NCBI GenBank assembly: GCA_964007475.1
Contig: OZ023274.1
Location: 58,548,076-58,612,075, forward strand
Source of the DNA: Hybos culiciformis
Lineage: Eukaryota; Arthropoda; Insecta; Diptera; Hybotidae
DNA: 64,000 nucleotides
Reading direction: 5' to 3'
Shown here: positions 19,707-31,039 of the stretch, piece by piece
How positions within the stretch are numbered: position 1 is the stretch's first letter
Layout of the letters: every line of letters starts with the position of its first letter
Program-made: the position numbers and the translations under genes
Notes under the pieces: generated by a model
Seen by the model: only the letters and a program-made list of their open reading frames with translations
Told to the model about the DNA's origin: nothing
Databases searched by the model: none

Positions 19707-19918
19707 GGCATAGATCCCTTATTTGAAACACATAATTTATAAATATAATAAAGTTGTAAACATTTTTTCTCAAAATGAAATAAACTAACAAAAGCAGTGA
19801 AATCAATTTAAATTTTCAAAAAAAAATAAAATCAATACTTTTTAGACCTTTTTTTAATTATTCAAAAAAAAAAGAGGAAATAAATGAATTTTGTTTCTTT
19901 CTATCTCATAAAATCAGT
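19707..19918 (+). other. A/T-rich spacer after gene 4
   Basis: Starts GGCATAGATCCCTTATTTG, which also follows the gene 4-like remnant in gypsy B (33351, GGCGTAGACCCCTTATTGG). The preceding T with TGGCATAGATCCC could be a primer binding site, but I cannot match it to a tRNA. No gene seen. Confidence 0.4.
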
Positions 19919-20173
19919 ATGCTACCTGAAGAGAATGTTCAAAATGAAGTTGAAGATTTACCAACTTCATCGTTTACTCCGTTGTATACGGAAATGTCTA
20001 AAGGGTTCCAAAGTATCGAAGAAGAAGATACTGCAGACTTTGTTGAACATGTAAAAGAAATAATATATAGAATTTCTTATTCAAAAAAAAATAGTGAAAA
20101 CCTAGAGAAAAAAAATAGTGAAAACCTAGAAAAAAAAAATAGTGAAAACCTAGAAACAAATGAAATAGTGTAA
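19919..20173 (+). CDS. 84-aa repeat protein, cassette gene 5 (copy 1)
   Basis: Unknown function. An acidic N-terminal part (MLPEENVQNEVEDLPTSSF) and a helical middle (FVEHVKEIIYRISY) are followed by three repeats of KKNSENLE encoded by 24-base repeats (about 20089-20153). Copy 2 begins at 63936 and leaves the window. Gypsy B lacks it. It may be an accessory gene of gypsy A or of the cassette. Confidence 0.45.
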   Translation: MLPEENVQNEVEDLPTSSFTPLYTEMSKGFQSIEEEDTADFVEHVKEIIYRISYSKKNSENLEKKNSENLEKKNSENLETNEIV

Positions 20174-21096
20174 TAATTTATTTTGAAATAAAAACTGAAA
20201 GGAAAAAACTATAATTACAAGAATTTTTTTTAATATATAAAAATAAAAAAAAAAATTATATATAAATTATTAGACAAAAACGAAAAGAAAAAAAACAATA
20301 GATCCCAAAATAAAAATTAGAAAATTATTTAAAAAAAAAAAAAATAAAAAAAAAAAAATAAAAATGAAAAAAACCTTAATAAAAAAAAAATTTTATTATG
20401 AAAAACGGAGATCATCTATCAACATCCAACTCAATCAATCAACATTCAACATCATCAGCGATAGTGGAAGCAGAAATCAACGAAGACAACATCGGAACCA
20501 GCACCGTATGAAACACCTTGAAAAACTGTGTAAAGTAGTGAGTTGCATTATTATTTTTTACGTCATTATTTTAAATTTTTCTGTATTTATAACGATTTTA
20601 AAATCGATCAATTAATCATTTTATTAAAAAAAATAAAAAATAAAAAATATATATAAAGAAAGCAAAATATTGTTTGCTGAAAATTTTTTTTTCTCTGGAA
20701 TAATTTTCGTAAATGATTAAATAATATTTTAAAACCAAACTATTGATTTCTGTAGAAAGTATTTAAATTTGTGAGAAAAAAAAAATTAAACAAAAAAAAA
20801 GAAGAGATTTTTTTTTAAATTAAATATGTTTTCTTTCCTTCGATAATTAAAATCAATTTTATTGATCATAAAAATTTCATTTTCCACGCTATTTGATAAT
20901 TAGTCAAAATTTTTTTTGGGAAATTTTTTCTTTGAAATTTTATCATTGAAATAATTCGTTTTGAAAAAAGAAAAACAAGAGATTAATTTTTACGTACTTT
21001 ATTTTAAAATAATAAAAATATATAAATAATAAATAAAATATATATCCAATATTAGATTACAAGATTCTTTTATAAAAGCGAAACAAAATTTTAAGT

Positions 21097-21111
21097 GGCG
21101 CAAGCCTCGCC
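21097..21111 (+). ncRNA. leader stem-loop 1 of gypsy A
   Basis: GGCGCAAGCCTCGCC can fold as GGCG/CGCC with a CAAGCCT loop, in an otherwise almost pure A/T leader. The same sequence is at 21639-21653 and, in element B, at 34360-34374. It may be a packaging or dimerisation signal. Confidence 0.45.
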
Positions 21112-21335
21112 CCTACCAAATCGCAAAATTTTTTTTCGAAAATAAAACTTCTAATTTTTTTTTTTTTGAAGTTATAGTAAATTACGCAATATAGTAAAAT
21201 TTTGTTAAAGCGACTAGAAAAATAAATTTTTTTTGGGAAAAATAAGAATGAAAATATTATTAAAATAAATCAAATTAAGTCGCATCGAAATTTTTTTTTT
21301 GAAAAAAAAACATATATTGCAGCGAATACTGGAGT

Positions 21336-21353
21336 GGCGAAAGGATTCGCTCC
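21336..21353 (+). ncRNA. leader stem-loop 2 of gypsy A
   Basis: GGCGAAAGGATTCGCTCC pairs GGCGA with TTCGCT. Element B has a different but also pairable sequence at the equivalent place (GCAAATCGAAAAGGATTTGC, about 34154-34173), which suggests a kept structure. Confidence 0.4.
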
Positions 21354-21638
21354 AACCATATCGAATTTTTATTGGTTGACAAAAATTAAAATTTTTGTTC
21401 AATAATTGCAAATTTACAAAATTGAAAATGTAAAAAAAAAAAATTTTTTTTTTGGTGCTATTATTCACGAACATTAATAGAACGTGATAAAGGGGGAGAT
21501 TTTTGTATTAATGATCTAATAATAGATTGATTAATAAATTTGTTTAGTATAAAAAAAAAAAAAAATAATAAGAAGTACTAAATAATAGTACAAACTTTAG
21601 AACATTTTGAATATATTTAAGTAATTTAATTGTTAGAC

Positions 21639-21653
21639 GGCGCAAGCCTCGCC
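21639..21653 (+). ncRNA. leader stem-loop 3 of gypsy A
   Basis: A second GGCGCAAGCCTCGCC, followed by CTAAACTCATGGCCAATTTT. The counterpart in element B (GGCGACAGGCCTCGCC, 34698-34713) has the same downstream sequence. Confidence 0.45.
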
Positions 21654-22031
21654 CTAAACTCATGGCCAATTTTTTTTTACGGTATTTTACGGTAAAAAAC
21701 ATAGAATATATTGAACTTCAGTTAAATTAAAAATAAAAGGAATACGTTTTTTATATAAGGTCAAGATCAATGACAACCACAGTTCATTGTTTTAGTATAT
21801 TTCTTTTGGCAAACGATTTTTTTTATGGTAAACATATGTTTGAATGTTTAATGAAAGATATTAAAAGGAAAAAGATAAAGTTAATTGGTTTTTTAGGGAA
21901 AATTTTTTTTGAAACTTGCCTATGATACAATAGACTCATTGTTTTTTAATTTTTTTTTTTGAAAAATTTTATTACTACAAATTATTTTTTGATTAATATT
22001 TGATCTGGTTAATAAATTTCGGTATCATTTA

Positions 22032-23537
22032 ATGTCATTTAGTGTAGCTTACAGAAAATTTATCAAATCTCACAAAGACACTTTTGACAAAAGTTTCAAA
22101 TGTATTAATATATCTAAACCTCCAAGTGGGCAAACAAGGGAAAAACACCTTAAAATTCTAATTGAAGAATACAATAGTATTCTTGCTATATTGCGCGAGT
22201 TTGAGAAAAATTTCCCAAGTAATAAAAATAATTTAACCTTTTATGAACGGTTAAACGCGAAAATACTTAAAGTTTTCCATTTATTAAAGGTACCGTTTAA
22301 TCGTGAATTAAAATCTTTTAAAGCAATAATAGATATAAACTTTGAGGAGGAAGATAACGCATCAGTAAATAGTTCAGAAACAATTACTGAAGAGGATAAA
22401 CAACTAGACTTATCGGATATATTTGAAACTGAAGAAAAGCTTGAGGATAACAATAATAGTAATACAGAATATTACGACGACGCACAGTCCCAAAGCTCTC
22501 AAATTTCAGATACTGAAGAGGTAAAACCCGAAAATTTAACTATGGCAAACCCAGAAAGAGAATTTTGCACATACGCGGTACAGGTCATTCCGAAATTTGA
22601 CGGCGCGGCGGAAAGCTTGACAGCTTTTATAGACGCGATAGAATTGGTAAATAGACAGGTCGGAGAACACATACAGGCTTTAATCGCGATAATAAAAACA
22701 AAGTTGCAAGGGACAGCGCGAAACCTTATTACAAACGAGGATACGGTCCCAGCAATCATAAACGCGCTGCGATTAAAAATCAAGCATGAGTCGACGGATG
22801 TTATTATGGCGAAAATTTTTAATACAAAACAAAATTCAAAAACGGCAAATGAATATGCCACTGAAATTGAGACATTGACAAAACAACTGGAGAACGCACA
22901 TATTATGGAGGGGATAAATCCCACCAACGCATCGATTCTCGCAACAAAAACGGCCCGGCAATCTTTTATTCAGAATGCGTCTAGCGAAAGACTTAGACTT
23001 TTAATGGAGGCTACTCCACCCGAAAGCCTCAACGAAATTACTGCAAGATTTTTGAGCGCAAGTGCGCAACAACCAGTCCAAAATAACGTCTTGTACTATA
23101 GACAAAACAGGGCAGGCAACAACAGAAATCAAAACAACAACAGACAAAATCGGCCTAATAATAATAATAACAATTTTAGGAATTTTAATTTTAACAATAA
23201 TAGAAATTATAATAATAACTACAGAAATAATAGATTCAATAATAACGACTACGACGATAATAACAGACGCCCAAATAATTTCAGATATAATAACAATTTT
23301 GCTAACTACAGACCCAATAACAATTTTGATAACTACAGACCTAATAACAATTTCAATAACAATAATAATTTTAATAACAATAATAGACAAAATTATAACA
23401 ACAGACCGAACAATAGAAATGATAGGCAAAATCAGCCAAATAACAGAAACGTGCGTAATATGATTTTGCAAGATCGACCCGAGCAGGGAAACTACAACGG
23501 TCCCCAATTACAGCAAGGGGGGGACCAGGACGAATAA
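22032..23537 (+). CDS. gag: Gag of gypsy A
   Basis: A 501-aa protein. Residues 1-170 are an N-terminal, partly acidic region. About 175-350 is the errantivirus-type capsid core (FCTYAVQVIPKFDG, LQGTARNLI, ARQSFI). From about 355 onward it is a very Asn/Arg/Tyr-rich tail, with no CCHC knuckle, so RNA binding probably rests on this tail. It ends ...GGDQDE with TAA 23535-23537. The other frames across the AAC/AAT-rich tail are artefacts. The frame is intact, unlike its homologue in element B. Confidence 0.9.
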   Translation: MSFSVAYRKFIKSHKDTFDKSFKCINISKPPSGQTREKHLKILIEEYNSILAILREFEKNFPSNKNNLTFYERLNAKILKVFHLLKVPFNRELKSFKAIIDINFEEEDNASVNSSETITEEDKQLDLSDIFETEEKLEDNNNSNTEYYDDAQSQSSQISDTEEVKPENLTMANPEREFCTYAVQVIPKFDGAAESLTAFIDAIELVNRQVGEHIQALIAIIKTKLQGTARNLITNEDTVPAIINALRLKIKHESTDVIMAKIFNTKQNSKTANEYATEIETLTKQLENAHIMEGINPTNASILATKTARQSFIQNASSERLRLLMEATPPESLNEITARFLSASAQQPVQNNVLYYRQNRAGNNRNQNNNRQNRPNNNNNNFRNFNFNNNRNYNNNYRNNRFNNNDYDDNNRRPNNFRYNNNFANYRPNNNFDNYRPNNNFNNNNNFNNNNRQNYNNRPNNRNDRQNQPNNRNVRNMILQDRPEQGNYNGPQLQQGGDQDE

Positions 23538-26500
23538 ACAAACAGAAAAATAAACAAATTAACAACGTTCCCGAAGTACCCCAAAATAATGTTTTTAAGA
23601 TGAATTTAAATCTAACTAGTTTTTTAAAGTTAAAAACTGAAATGAGCGGTGTTTTTAATACCTACTTAGTAGACACAGGAGCGGATATTTCCGTATTTAA
23701 GTCGGACAAGCTTCTTAAAACAGCTAAAATAAATAATAGTAAAGTATCCACGATAAGTGGAGTAGGGGGGAATTCGATAAATACCCAGGGAACTGTAGAT
23801 ACAGATATAATTTGCAAAGGGGCTGATTTTCACATTCATATTGCCCATCAGTTTGAAATAGTCGATCCAAGTTTTCCTATACCTACGGATGGTATAATAG
23901 GGATGGACTTTCTAAAAAAATATAATTGTTTATTAGATTTTAACAAAAATACTGACCAACTAATTCTTAGACCTGACGATTACCATGAAGATTTGTCATT
24001 TATCCTACAAGACTCACTAACTCCAAACTTTTTATCTTTACCCGCAAGAGCAGAGGTTCTTCGTAAAATTTTCATAGCCAACATAAACAATGACGAAAAC
24101 GAAATTGTAATCCCAAATCAGGAGATAGCTCCAGGGGTATTTATACCCAATGCCTCAATTTCTAAATCTTCTCCATACATATACATTTTAAACACAAATC
24201 CTAACAATATCTTTTTGGAAAATCCCCAAATAAAAACTGAAAATTTTTCGGACTATGATATCCATAGATCTACAGGTTCTAAACGAACACGTAAGGCAGA
24301 CATTTTAGACAAATTGTCCAAAAACTTTCCAAATTTTATAAAAGACAAACTAACAAATCTATGTACTGAATATATCGACATTTTTTCACCCGAAACAGAG
24401 AAAATTACCTTCAATAATTTCTATCAGCAAAAACTCCGTCTTAACGACGAAACGCCGGTTTACATCAAAAATTACCGTGTACCCCATACTCATAAGGAAA
24501 TAATAATTAAAGAAGTTGAAAAACTTCTGGAACATGACATTATTGAGCCTTCCGCTTCGGAATATAATAGCCCAGTGCTATTGGTTCCTAAAAAATCATT
24601 ACCAGGCAGCAAAGACAAACGCTGGAGATTGGTAATAGACTTCCGGCAAGTTAACAAAAAGTTAATTGCCGATAAATATCCCTTGCCAAGAATTGATGAC
24701 ATCCTAGATCAATTGGGCAGAGCCAAATATTTTTCAAGTTTAGACCTTACACAAGGTTTTCTTCAAGTAGAACTCGACGAAAATTCACGGGACATAACTT
24801 CCTTTTCCACCGAAAACGGCTCTTTTCGGTTCAAACGCCTCCCTTTTGGGCTTAAAATAGCCCCAAATTCATTTCAAAGAATGATGTCCATGGCTTTTTC
24901 AGGTTTAACACCCTCGAAAGCTTTCCTATACATGGATGATCTGATTATAATTGGTTGTTCGGAAAACCATATGCTTAAAAATCTTGAAGAAGTTTTCTCC
25001 ATTTGTCGAGATGTAAATCTCAAACTTCACCCCGACAAGTGTCGATTTTTCCAACATGACGTGACTTTCTTAGGGCATAAATGCACAGACCACGGTATAC
25101 TACCTGATGACTCAAAATTTGACAAAATTGTAAATTATCCTAGACCGCACGACGCCGACTCAGCAAGAAGATTTGTGGCGTTCGTAAACTATTATAGACG
25201 CTTCGTACCAAAATTCGCAGAATATTCATATCACCTCACTCGGTTAACACGGAAAAACGTTACTTTTCTATGGACGGATTTATGCGAAAAATCCTTCCAA
25301 TACTTAAAAAATTCTCTTTTAAAACCGCCAATTTTACAATATCCTAATTTTGATAAACCTTTTTGCATCACTACTGATGCCAGTAAAATCTCATGTGGCG
25401 CAATTTCAAGCCAGGAAGGTGGCGGCCTTCAATTACCCATCGCATTCGCTTCCAGAACTTTCACCAAAGGTGAACAAAATAAATCCGTGATTGAGCAAGA
25501 GCTTGCCGCAATTCATTGGGCAATAAATTTTTTCAAGCCATACGTGTATGGAAAACACTTCTTAGTAAAGACCGATCATAGACCTCTTTCCTATTTATTC
25601 TCTATGAAAAATCCATCTTCTAAATTAACTCGTATGCGATTGGATCTCGAAGAGTTTGACTTTACGATTGAATACATTAAAGGTAAAGACAATAACGGAG
25701 CTGACGCGCTATCTAGAATAGACTTTGAAGACATAAAAAATTTACAGAAAAATAAAATTTTGAAAATGACAACGCGCGCAGAATCGCGTAAAGTTAGTGA
25801 TAAAAATAAGCAACCCAAACCCAGCCGTGACAATACAACCTCATTGATACCAAAAATATATGAATGTACTGATATTAGTGAAACTAAAAGTTTTATCCGC
25901 TTGATATTTAGTTTGGATAAGTCTAAACTAATTTTAAAATATAAAAATAAAATAATTATGAGCATATGCATGAAAGAATACATTGCTAATGGGAAGCTCG
26001 ATCTAAATCAGCTTCTTTCAAGGCTAGATAAAGAGGCCGGCAATCGTAAAATTTTGAAATTACAATTATCAATGAATGATGAAATATTTCATGTAATAAG
26101 GATCCAAGAATTTAAGAAAATTGCGGAATTAAAAATAAAAAATATAAATATAGCGCTAACACCTAAAATTATGAAAATATATGATTATGAAGAAAAATTA
26201 AAAATTATAAAGAAATTTCACGACGACCCTATTCAAGGAGGTCATACAGGTATCATGAGGACTTTAACAAAAATTAGACAAAAATTTCACTGGACTAACA
26301 TGACAAGGGACGTTATAAAGTATATTAAGAAATGCAAAAGTTGTCAAATGAATAAAGCTAGCACTAATAATAAAGAACAACTTGTTATGACTCCTACGCC
26401 GCAGAAAGCCTTTGATATTGTCATAGTAGACACGGTAGGACCTTTACCAATATCGTTAAGCGGTAATGAGTACGCATTAACAATGATCTGCGACCTAACA

Positions 26501-26815
26501 AAATACTTAGTAACGGTTCCTATTCCTGATAAAACAGCTAAAACAATTGCTAAGGCAATGGTGGACAATTTTATATTAGTATACGGACCCATGAAAAAAA
26601 TTAGAACAGATTTGGGTACGGAATATAAGAATGAAACGTTAAAAGAACTAGCAATACTACTAAATATTGAACACAAAATGTCGACGGCATACCACCACCA
26701 GACTCTAGGAACGATTGAGCGAAGCCATCGAACTTTAAATGAATACTTACGCTCATTTATTAATACAAATAAGACAAATTGGGATGAGTACCTCAAATAT
26801 TTTACATATTGTCAA
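23518..26815 (+). CDS. pol: Pol of gypsy A, interrupted by a LINE
   Basis: The frame is -1 to gag and open from the G7 run at 23517-23523, a possible slippage site, although not a canonical heptamer. First ATG 23600. Counted from there: protease VDTGAD at about residue 24-29, GIIGMDFL; RT with YMDD at 444-447; RNase H TTDASK and TDHRPL; integrase finger (HDDPIQGGH...CKSC) and D,D,E in VDTVGP, RTDLGTEY and GTIERSH. The frame is clean until about 26815, where a LINE cuts it after ...YFTYC. The remainder is at 31320-31732. Only the LINE insertion visibly disables it. Confidence 0.92.
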
Positions 26816-26993
26816 AGTAAGCTGTGGTCCTGTCAACACGAATTTTTTTTCTCTGCTGATAATTTTTTTTTTTTATTATTATTTTTTATTTAATTTAATT
26901 TTATTAAATTAAATAAAGTTATTGAAATTGGATAAGGGAGAATTAAGGAAAAAAATTATATTTTAATAAGGTCATACATCTCAATACGACACA

Positions 26994-27992
26994 ATGGTTA
27001 GAAAATGTGAAACCTGTTCCGGTAACATAACCAAAAAAATGCCCGGTGTTTGTTGCGTCCAATGCAATGGTGTTTTTCATCAAGGTTGTGGCCGAATTAC
27101 TAACGAGATTTTTGACAAAATTAAATCAAATGATATTTCTTGGAATTGTGTTAAATGCAAACCGAATCCAAATTTAAATTCAACTATTGTGACTGGAGAG
27201 GACGAAGATTTAGATGAAGGTAATGTCGATGCTTTAGACACCATAATGGCAGAACTTTCCAAAATGCAGTCCGATAATCAAAAACTTTCAGCCGCTTTTA
27301 CTTCTATCAAAGAAAGTCAATCTAAATCTAATAACTCACTAATTTTGATTTCCAATCAAATTAACGAGCTTAAAAAATTGAAAGCAAACGTAATCGCTAA
27401 TTCTTCAGATATTTCTCATCTCAAAAAAGAAAATGTTAATTTAAAAAATGAAATTCTTGGTGTCACAAAACGACTTCATTTAGTTGAACAACAGGCGGTT
27501 CGTAATATTATGATAATTTCAAATGTTCCAATTATTTCTTCTGAGTCGCCTGATATTCTTAAACAATTTGTTTTGGATCTCGCACATCACCTAAATAAGC
27601 TGCCATTAACATCTGACGACATAACATCTGTTCGTAGACCCAAAGCCAAATCTGATGGGGGCAATAATTTTCTTGTTGTTAGTTTTTGTAATGAATTAGT
27701 ATGTAACAGAATGATTAATGCTTATGAACTTAGAAAAACTGAAATTAAATTGATCTCTTTTAATTTTAATTTTATTGTTACTAATGAAAATTCTATTAGA
27801 TTAAGTAAATCTTTAACTTCCTCAGATCGAATGTTGTACAAAAAAGCTATGAAATTCAAAGAAGATAATAAATTCAAATTTTTGTGGATTAAAAACTCTA
27901 AAATACTTTTACGTGAACGGGAAGATTCAAAAATTTTTAATATTCGTCTAGAATCTGATCTAGACAAAATAATATCTCCTACTCTTGATTAA
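26994..27992 (+). CDS. LINE ORF1 protein with PHD finger
   Basis: A 332-aa nucleic-acid-binding protein. It starts with a PHD-type zinc finger (CETCSGN...CCVQCNGVFHQGC...WNCVKC, residues 5-57). A coiled coil of about residues 80-160 follows (LKKENVNLKNEI), then a C-terminal RNA-binding-like domain (IMIISNVP, FLVVSF). PHD-bearing ORF1 proteins are known in jockey/CR1-group LINEs. The start is the first ATG after the A/T-rich 5' UTR. It is in a different frame from the ORF2 that follows after about 200 bases. Confidence 0.9.
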   Translation: MVRKCETCSGNITKKMPGVCCVQCNGVFHQGCGRITNEIFDKIKSNDISWNCVKCKPNPNLNSTIVTGEDEDLDEGNVDALDTIMAELSKMQSDNQKLSAAFTSIKESQSKSNNSLILISNQINELKKLKANVIANSSDISHLKKENVNLKNEILGVTKRLHLVEQQAVRNIMIISNVPIISSESPDILKQFVLDLAHHLNKLPLTSDDITSVRRPKAKSDGGNNFLVVSFCNELVCNRMINAYELRKTEIKLISFNFNFIVTNENSIRLSKSLTSSDRMLYKKAMKFKEDNKFKFLWIKNSKILLREREDSKIFNIRLESDLDKIISPTLD

Positions 27993-28189
27993 TTCTCTTA
28001 ATTTTTTGTTTCAAGTTACATTTTGCGGTGCATTATAGTTGATACTTTTAATTTAATTTAATTTTTTATTTTCTGTCTTTTAATAGAATACATATTGCGT
28101 TAATAATTTTTTTGGTTTGTTATTTTCTATATATTTTTTTTTTTTTCTCATTAATTTTTAAAATTTTAATTTTTCATTTCTTTTTAGGT

Positions 28190-31039
28190 ATGTTTCTAAA
28201 TATTTATTATCAGAACATCAATGGAATTAGATCCAAGACTACCGAATTACAGTTAAACATAAGTAGCTCTGATTACGATATAATCTGTCTAACAGAAACT
28301 AATCTTAATGATTCTATAAGGAATAATGAATTCATCGATAACAGATACGAAGTATTTCGAAAAGACCGCAATCTTGATCTCTCGAACAAACTCAGTGGTG
28401 GTGGCTGCCTAGTAGCAGTGAAGAAACACTACGTGAGTAATCGACTATTAAATTTTGAAACTGTACATGAGGAGATTTGGATTTCTTTGAAACTTCATAA
28501 TAATGCTTCTATATACTTATGTTGTGTTTATTTACCTCCTGATTCTGGTAGTGATACGTACGAAGTAGTGTTCAATAATTTGGCCTTTGTGTCACATAAT
28601 ATTTCCCCATCATCCAATTTGCTGTATGTGGGTGATTTTAATATTCCCTCTATAAATTGGCAAAGGAATATTTCATCCAACTATTTATTAGCCCATTCTT
28701 TCTCTGGAATCCCAGCTGAAACGTTATTATTAAATACTTCGATTGCCAATTTACACCAATTTAATGGAGTTAACAATTACTTGAATAGATTCTTGGATTT
28801 AGTTTGGTCTGATTTGCCGTCTGATAATATTAAAGTCATTGAAAGTCCTAATCCTCTTTCGCGTATCGATAGACACCATCCACCGTTAGAAATTTCTCTT
28901 GAAAAAAAAGCTGTGAGGTACCTTGGTGAGGGTGATAACCGTAAACTCAATTTTCATAAAGCTAATTATAATATTATAAATTCAAAGTTAGAGTCCTCTC
29001 TTTTTGATTTCAGTAGTTGTAATAATATTACTTCTGCCTTTGATCAATTCTACTTAAATCTAAATTTAATAATTAAAGATCATGTGCCCGTTTCTAAATC
29101 TAAAAGTGCAAATTATCCCAATTGGTATTCTCATCGCCTTATAAACATCTTAAAAGAAAAATCAAGGGTCCATAACAGGCTGAAAAGACAGAATCTTTCG
29201 CACGATATAGCAACTTTCAAATACCTTAGGTCATTAGCAAATAGTGAGATGAATCTTTGTTATAATAATTATATTACTTCTGTTGAAAATAACGTTAAAT
29301 CGAATGTAAAATACTTTTGGGCTTATTCTAAGCAACTGAAAGCCTCTAATAAATTTCCTAAGCTTCTTAAGTATGACGACAAAGTCGCAGAAACAGCATA
29401 CGATATCTGTCAACTTTTTGCTGAATTCTTCAACACGAATTTTTCCCCTCCAGGTAATAATCCATCTTTTTCTACTAATTCATCTTCAATTTTTGTTTCA
29501 AAACCTTACTTCTCGCCTGACTTAATAAAAAAAATTTTAATTGGCCTAGATATTTACAAGAACTCTGGTCCTGATGGTATTCCCAATGTTTTTTACAAGA
29601 ACTGTGCCCATGTTCTTTCTATACCTATTTCAAACTTATTTAATCGTTCCATATTTGAAAATTCATTTCCTCAAGTTTTAAAAGTTTCCCACATTATTCC
29701 CGTATTTAAAAGTGGTGACCCTACGAAAGTGACTAATTATCGACCCATTTCAATACTTAATTCATTAGCACTAATTTTTGAAAAGGCCATCTATTTAGAG
29801 ATTATGCCACTAATTAAACCTTTAATCAATACAACCCAACATGGATTCCTCCCCGGTCGATCTACCATTACTAATCTGACTATATTCACTGATTATGTAG
29901 CTAAAACTCTGGATGATTCCGCACAAGTAGATTGTATTTTTACTGATTTCACCAAAGCTTTTGATAAAATTGGGCACTACTCAATTTTGTCACAAATGTC
30001 TACTTTGGGAATCGATGTAGAGTTAATCTCATGGTTTCATTCCTACTTAACCGATAGACGTTCTTCAGTGGTCCTTAATGGATGTATATCCTCACCTATT
30101 TTTCCTTCTTCTGGAGTTCCTCAAGGATCTATTCTTGGACCTATTATATTTTCCATTTTTGTTAATAATCTTTGCAACAACTTTTCCTCACCTTCACTAC
30201 AATTTGCCGATGATCTTAAAATATTCCGTAAGATAGAAAATATTCGTGACTGTACTCTGTTACAAAAAGATATTGAATGGCTTATTGCCTGGTGCTGCGA
30301 GTTTGGATTACCATTAAATATCAGTAAATGTACCGTTCTTAGCATAAGTAGAAAAAGATCTCCTATAATTTTTGACTATTGCCTTCAATCTCGTATTCTG
30401 AAAAGAGTGGATGAACAAAAGGACCTTGGGATTATTTTTGATTCTAAATTTATATTTAATTCTCACATATGTCATATCTTTAGTAAAGCCAGCCGTCTTT
30501 TAGGCTTTCTCTTCCGTATTGGAAAAAGATTTAAATCTGAATCTACTTTTATTTGCTTATATAACTCCTTAATTCGTAGTATCCTAGAATATGGTTCAGT
30601 AATCTGGAACCCACAATATGAAGTATATAGAAGTAAAATCGAACGCATTCAAAGAAAATTTACTAGGTACTTATTTTTCAAATTTGGTTTGGTGGACGAC
30701 GGGTACAGCGCCAGACTTCATACTTTAAACATGAGGTCACTTTCCCAAAGAAGACTTCTTCTAGATGAATTTTTTCTAATTAAAATTGTGTCTTATTCCA
30801 TTTCTGTCCCTGTACTTCGCCAAAACCTTAATTTTTACACTCCTTCTAGGCCTACTAGACTAAATTTAACTTTTTCCATTCCACAACAGAGGACAAATTT
30901 ATTATCTAAAAGCCCACTCGTAAGAATTCAATCGAACCATAACGAATTTTTTAATTCGATTGATGTTTTTGATCAAAATATGTTTAAACTTAGAAGAGTA
31001 ATTATTCGCACCGTTTCTCAACTCCCCGTTCATGTGTGA
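28190..31039 (+). CDS. LINE ORF2: endonuclease and reverse transcriptase
   Basis: The frame runs from 28112, but the conserved protein starts at ATG 28190 (MFLNIYYQNINGIRSK). Apurinic-type endonuclease motifs are present: QNINGI, CLTET and YVGDFNIP. RT motifs follow: GPDGIPN, NYRPISIL, QHGFLPGRST, FTDFTKAFD, GVPQGSILGP, and the catalytic FADD near residue 672. About 950 residues are uninterrupted. It nicks the target and primes reverse transcription of the element RNA. Confidence 0.93.
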   Translation: MFLNIYYQNINGIRSKTTELQLNISSSDYDIICLTETNLNDSIRNNEFIDNRYEVFRKDRNLDLSNKLSGGGCLVAVKKHYVSNRLLNFETVHEEIWISLKLHNNASIYLCCVYLPPDSGSDTYEVVFNNLAFVSHNISPSSNLLYVGDFNIPSINWQRNISSNYLLAHSFSGIPAETLLLNTSIANLHQFNGVNNYLNRFLDLVWSDLPSDNIKVIESPNPLSRIDRHHPPLEISLEKKAVRYLGEGDNRKLNFHKANYNIINSKLESSLFDFSSCNNITSAFDQFYLNLNLIIKDHVPVSKSKSANYPNWYSHRLINILKEKSRVHNRLKRQNLSHDIATFKYLRSLANSEMNLCYNNYITSVENNVKSNVKYFWAYSKQLKASNKFPKLLKYDDKVAETAYDICQLFAEFFNTNFSPPGNNPSFSTNSSSIFVSKPYFSPDLIKKILIGLDIYKNSGPDGIPNVFYKNCAHVLSIPISNLFNRSIFENSFPQVLKVSHIIPVFKSGDPTKVTNYRPISILNSLALIFEKAIYLEIMPLIKPLINTTQHGFLPGRSTITNLTIFTDYVAKTLDDSAQVDCIFTDFTKAFDKIGHYSILSQMSTLGIDVELISWFHSYLTDRRSSVVLNGCISSPIFPSSGVPQGSILGPIIFSIFVNNLCNNFSSPSLQFADDLKIFRKIENIRDCTLLQKDIEWLIAWCCEFGLPLNISKCTVLSISRKRSPIIFDYCLQSRILKRVDEQKDLGIIFDSKFIFNSHICHIFSKASRLLGFLFRIGKRFKSESTFICLYNSLIRSILEYGSVIWNPQYEVYRSKIERIQRKFTRYLFFKFGLVDDGYSARLHTLNMRSLSQRRLLLDEFFLIKIVSYSISVPVLRQNLNFYTPSRPTRLNLTFSIPQQRTNLLSKSPLVRIQSNHNEFFNSIDVFDQNMFKLRRVIIRTVSQLPVHV

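Larger units (their letters stand above)
20174..22031 (+). other. 5' leader of gypsy A
   Basis: About 1.9 kb of A/T-rich leader ahead of gag. A basic/hydrophobic frame at 20364-20615 (MKKTLIKKKF..., one membrane-like segment) is possible but unsupported. Conserved with gypsy B: a CAATCAACATTCAACATCA-type block, AAGTAGTGAGT at 20533-20543 (splice-donor-like), TTACGTCATTATTTTAA, and GC-rich stem-loops. The leader ends TATCATTTAATG before the gag ATG. Confidence 0.6.

Noticed and set aside
20364..20615. 83-codon basic/hydrophobic frame in the gypsy A leader
   Set aside because: Starts in an A-run; the frame is not kept in leader B. The conserved blocks there look like RNA signals instead.
23001..23507. 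Ile/Val- and Thr/Ile-rich frames on both strands
   Set aside because: Shadows of the Asn-rich gag tail; the same occurs at 36276-36762.
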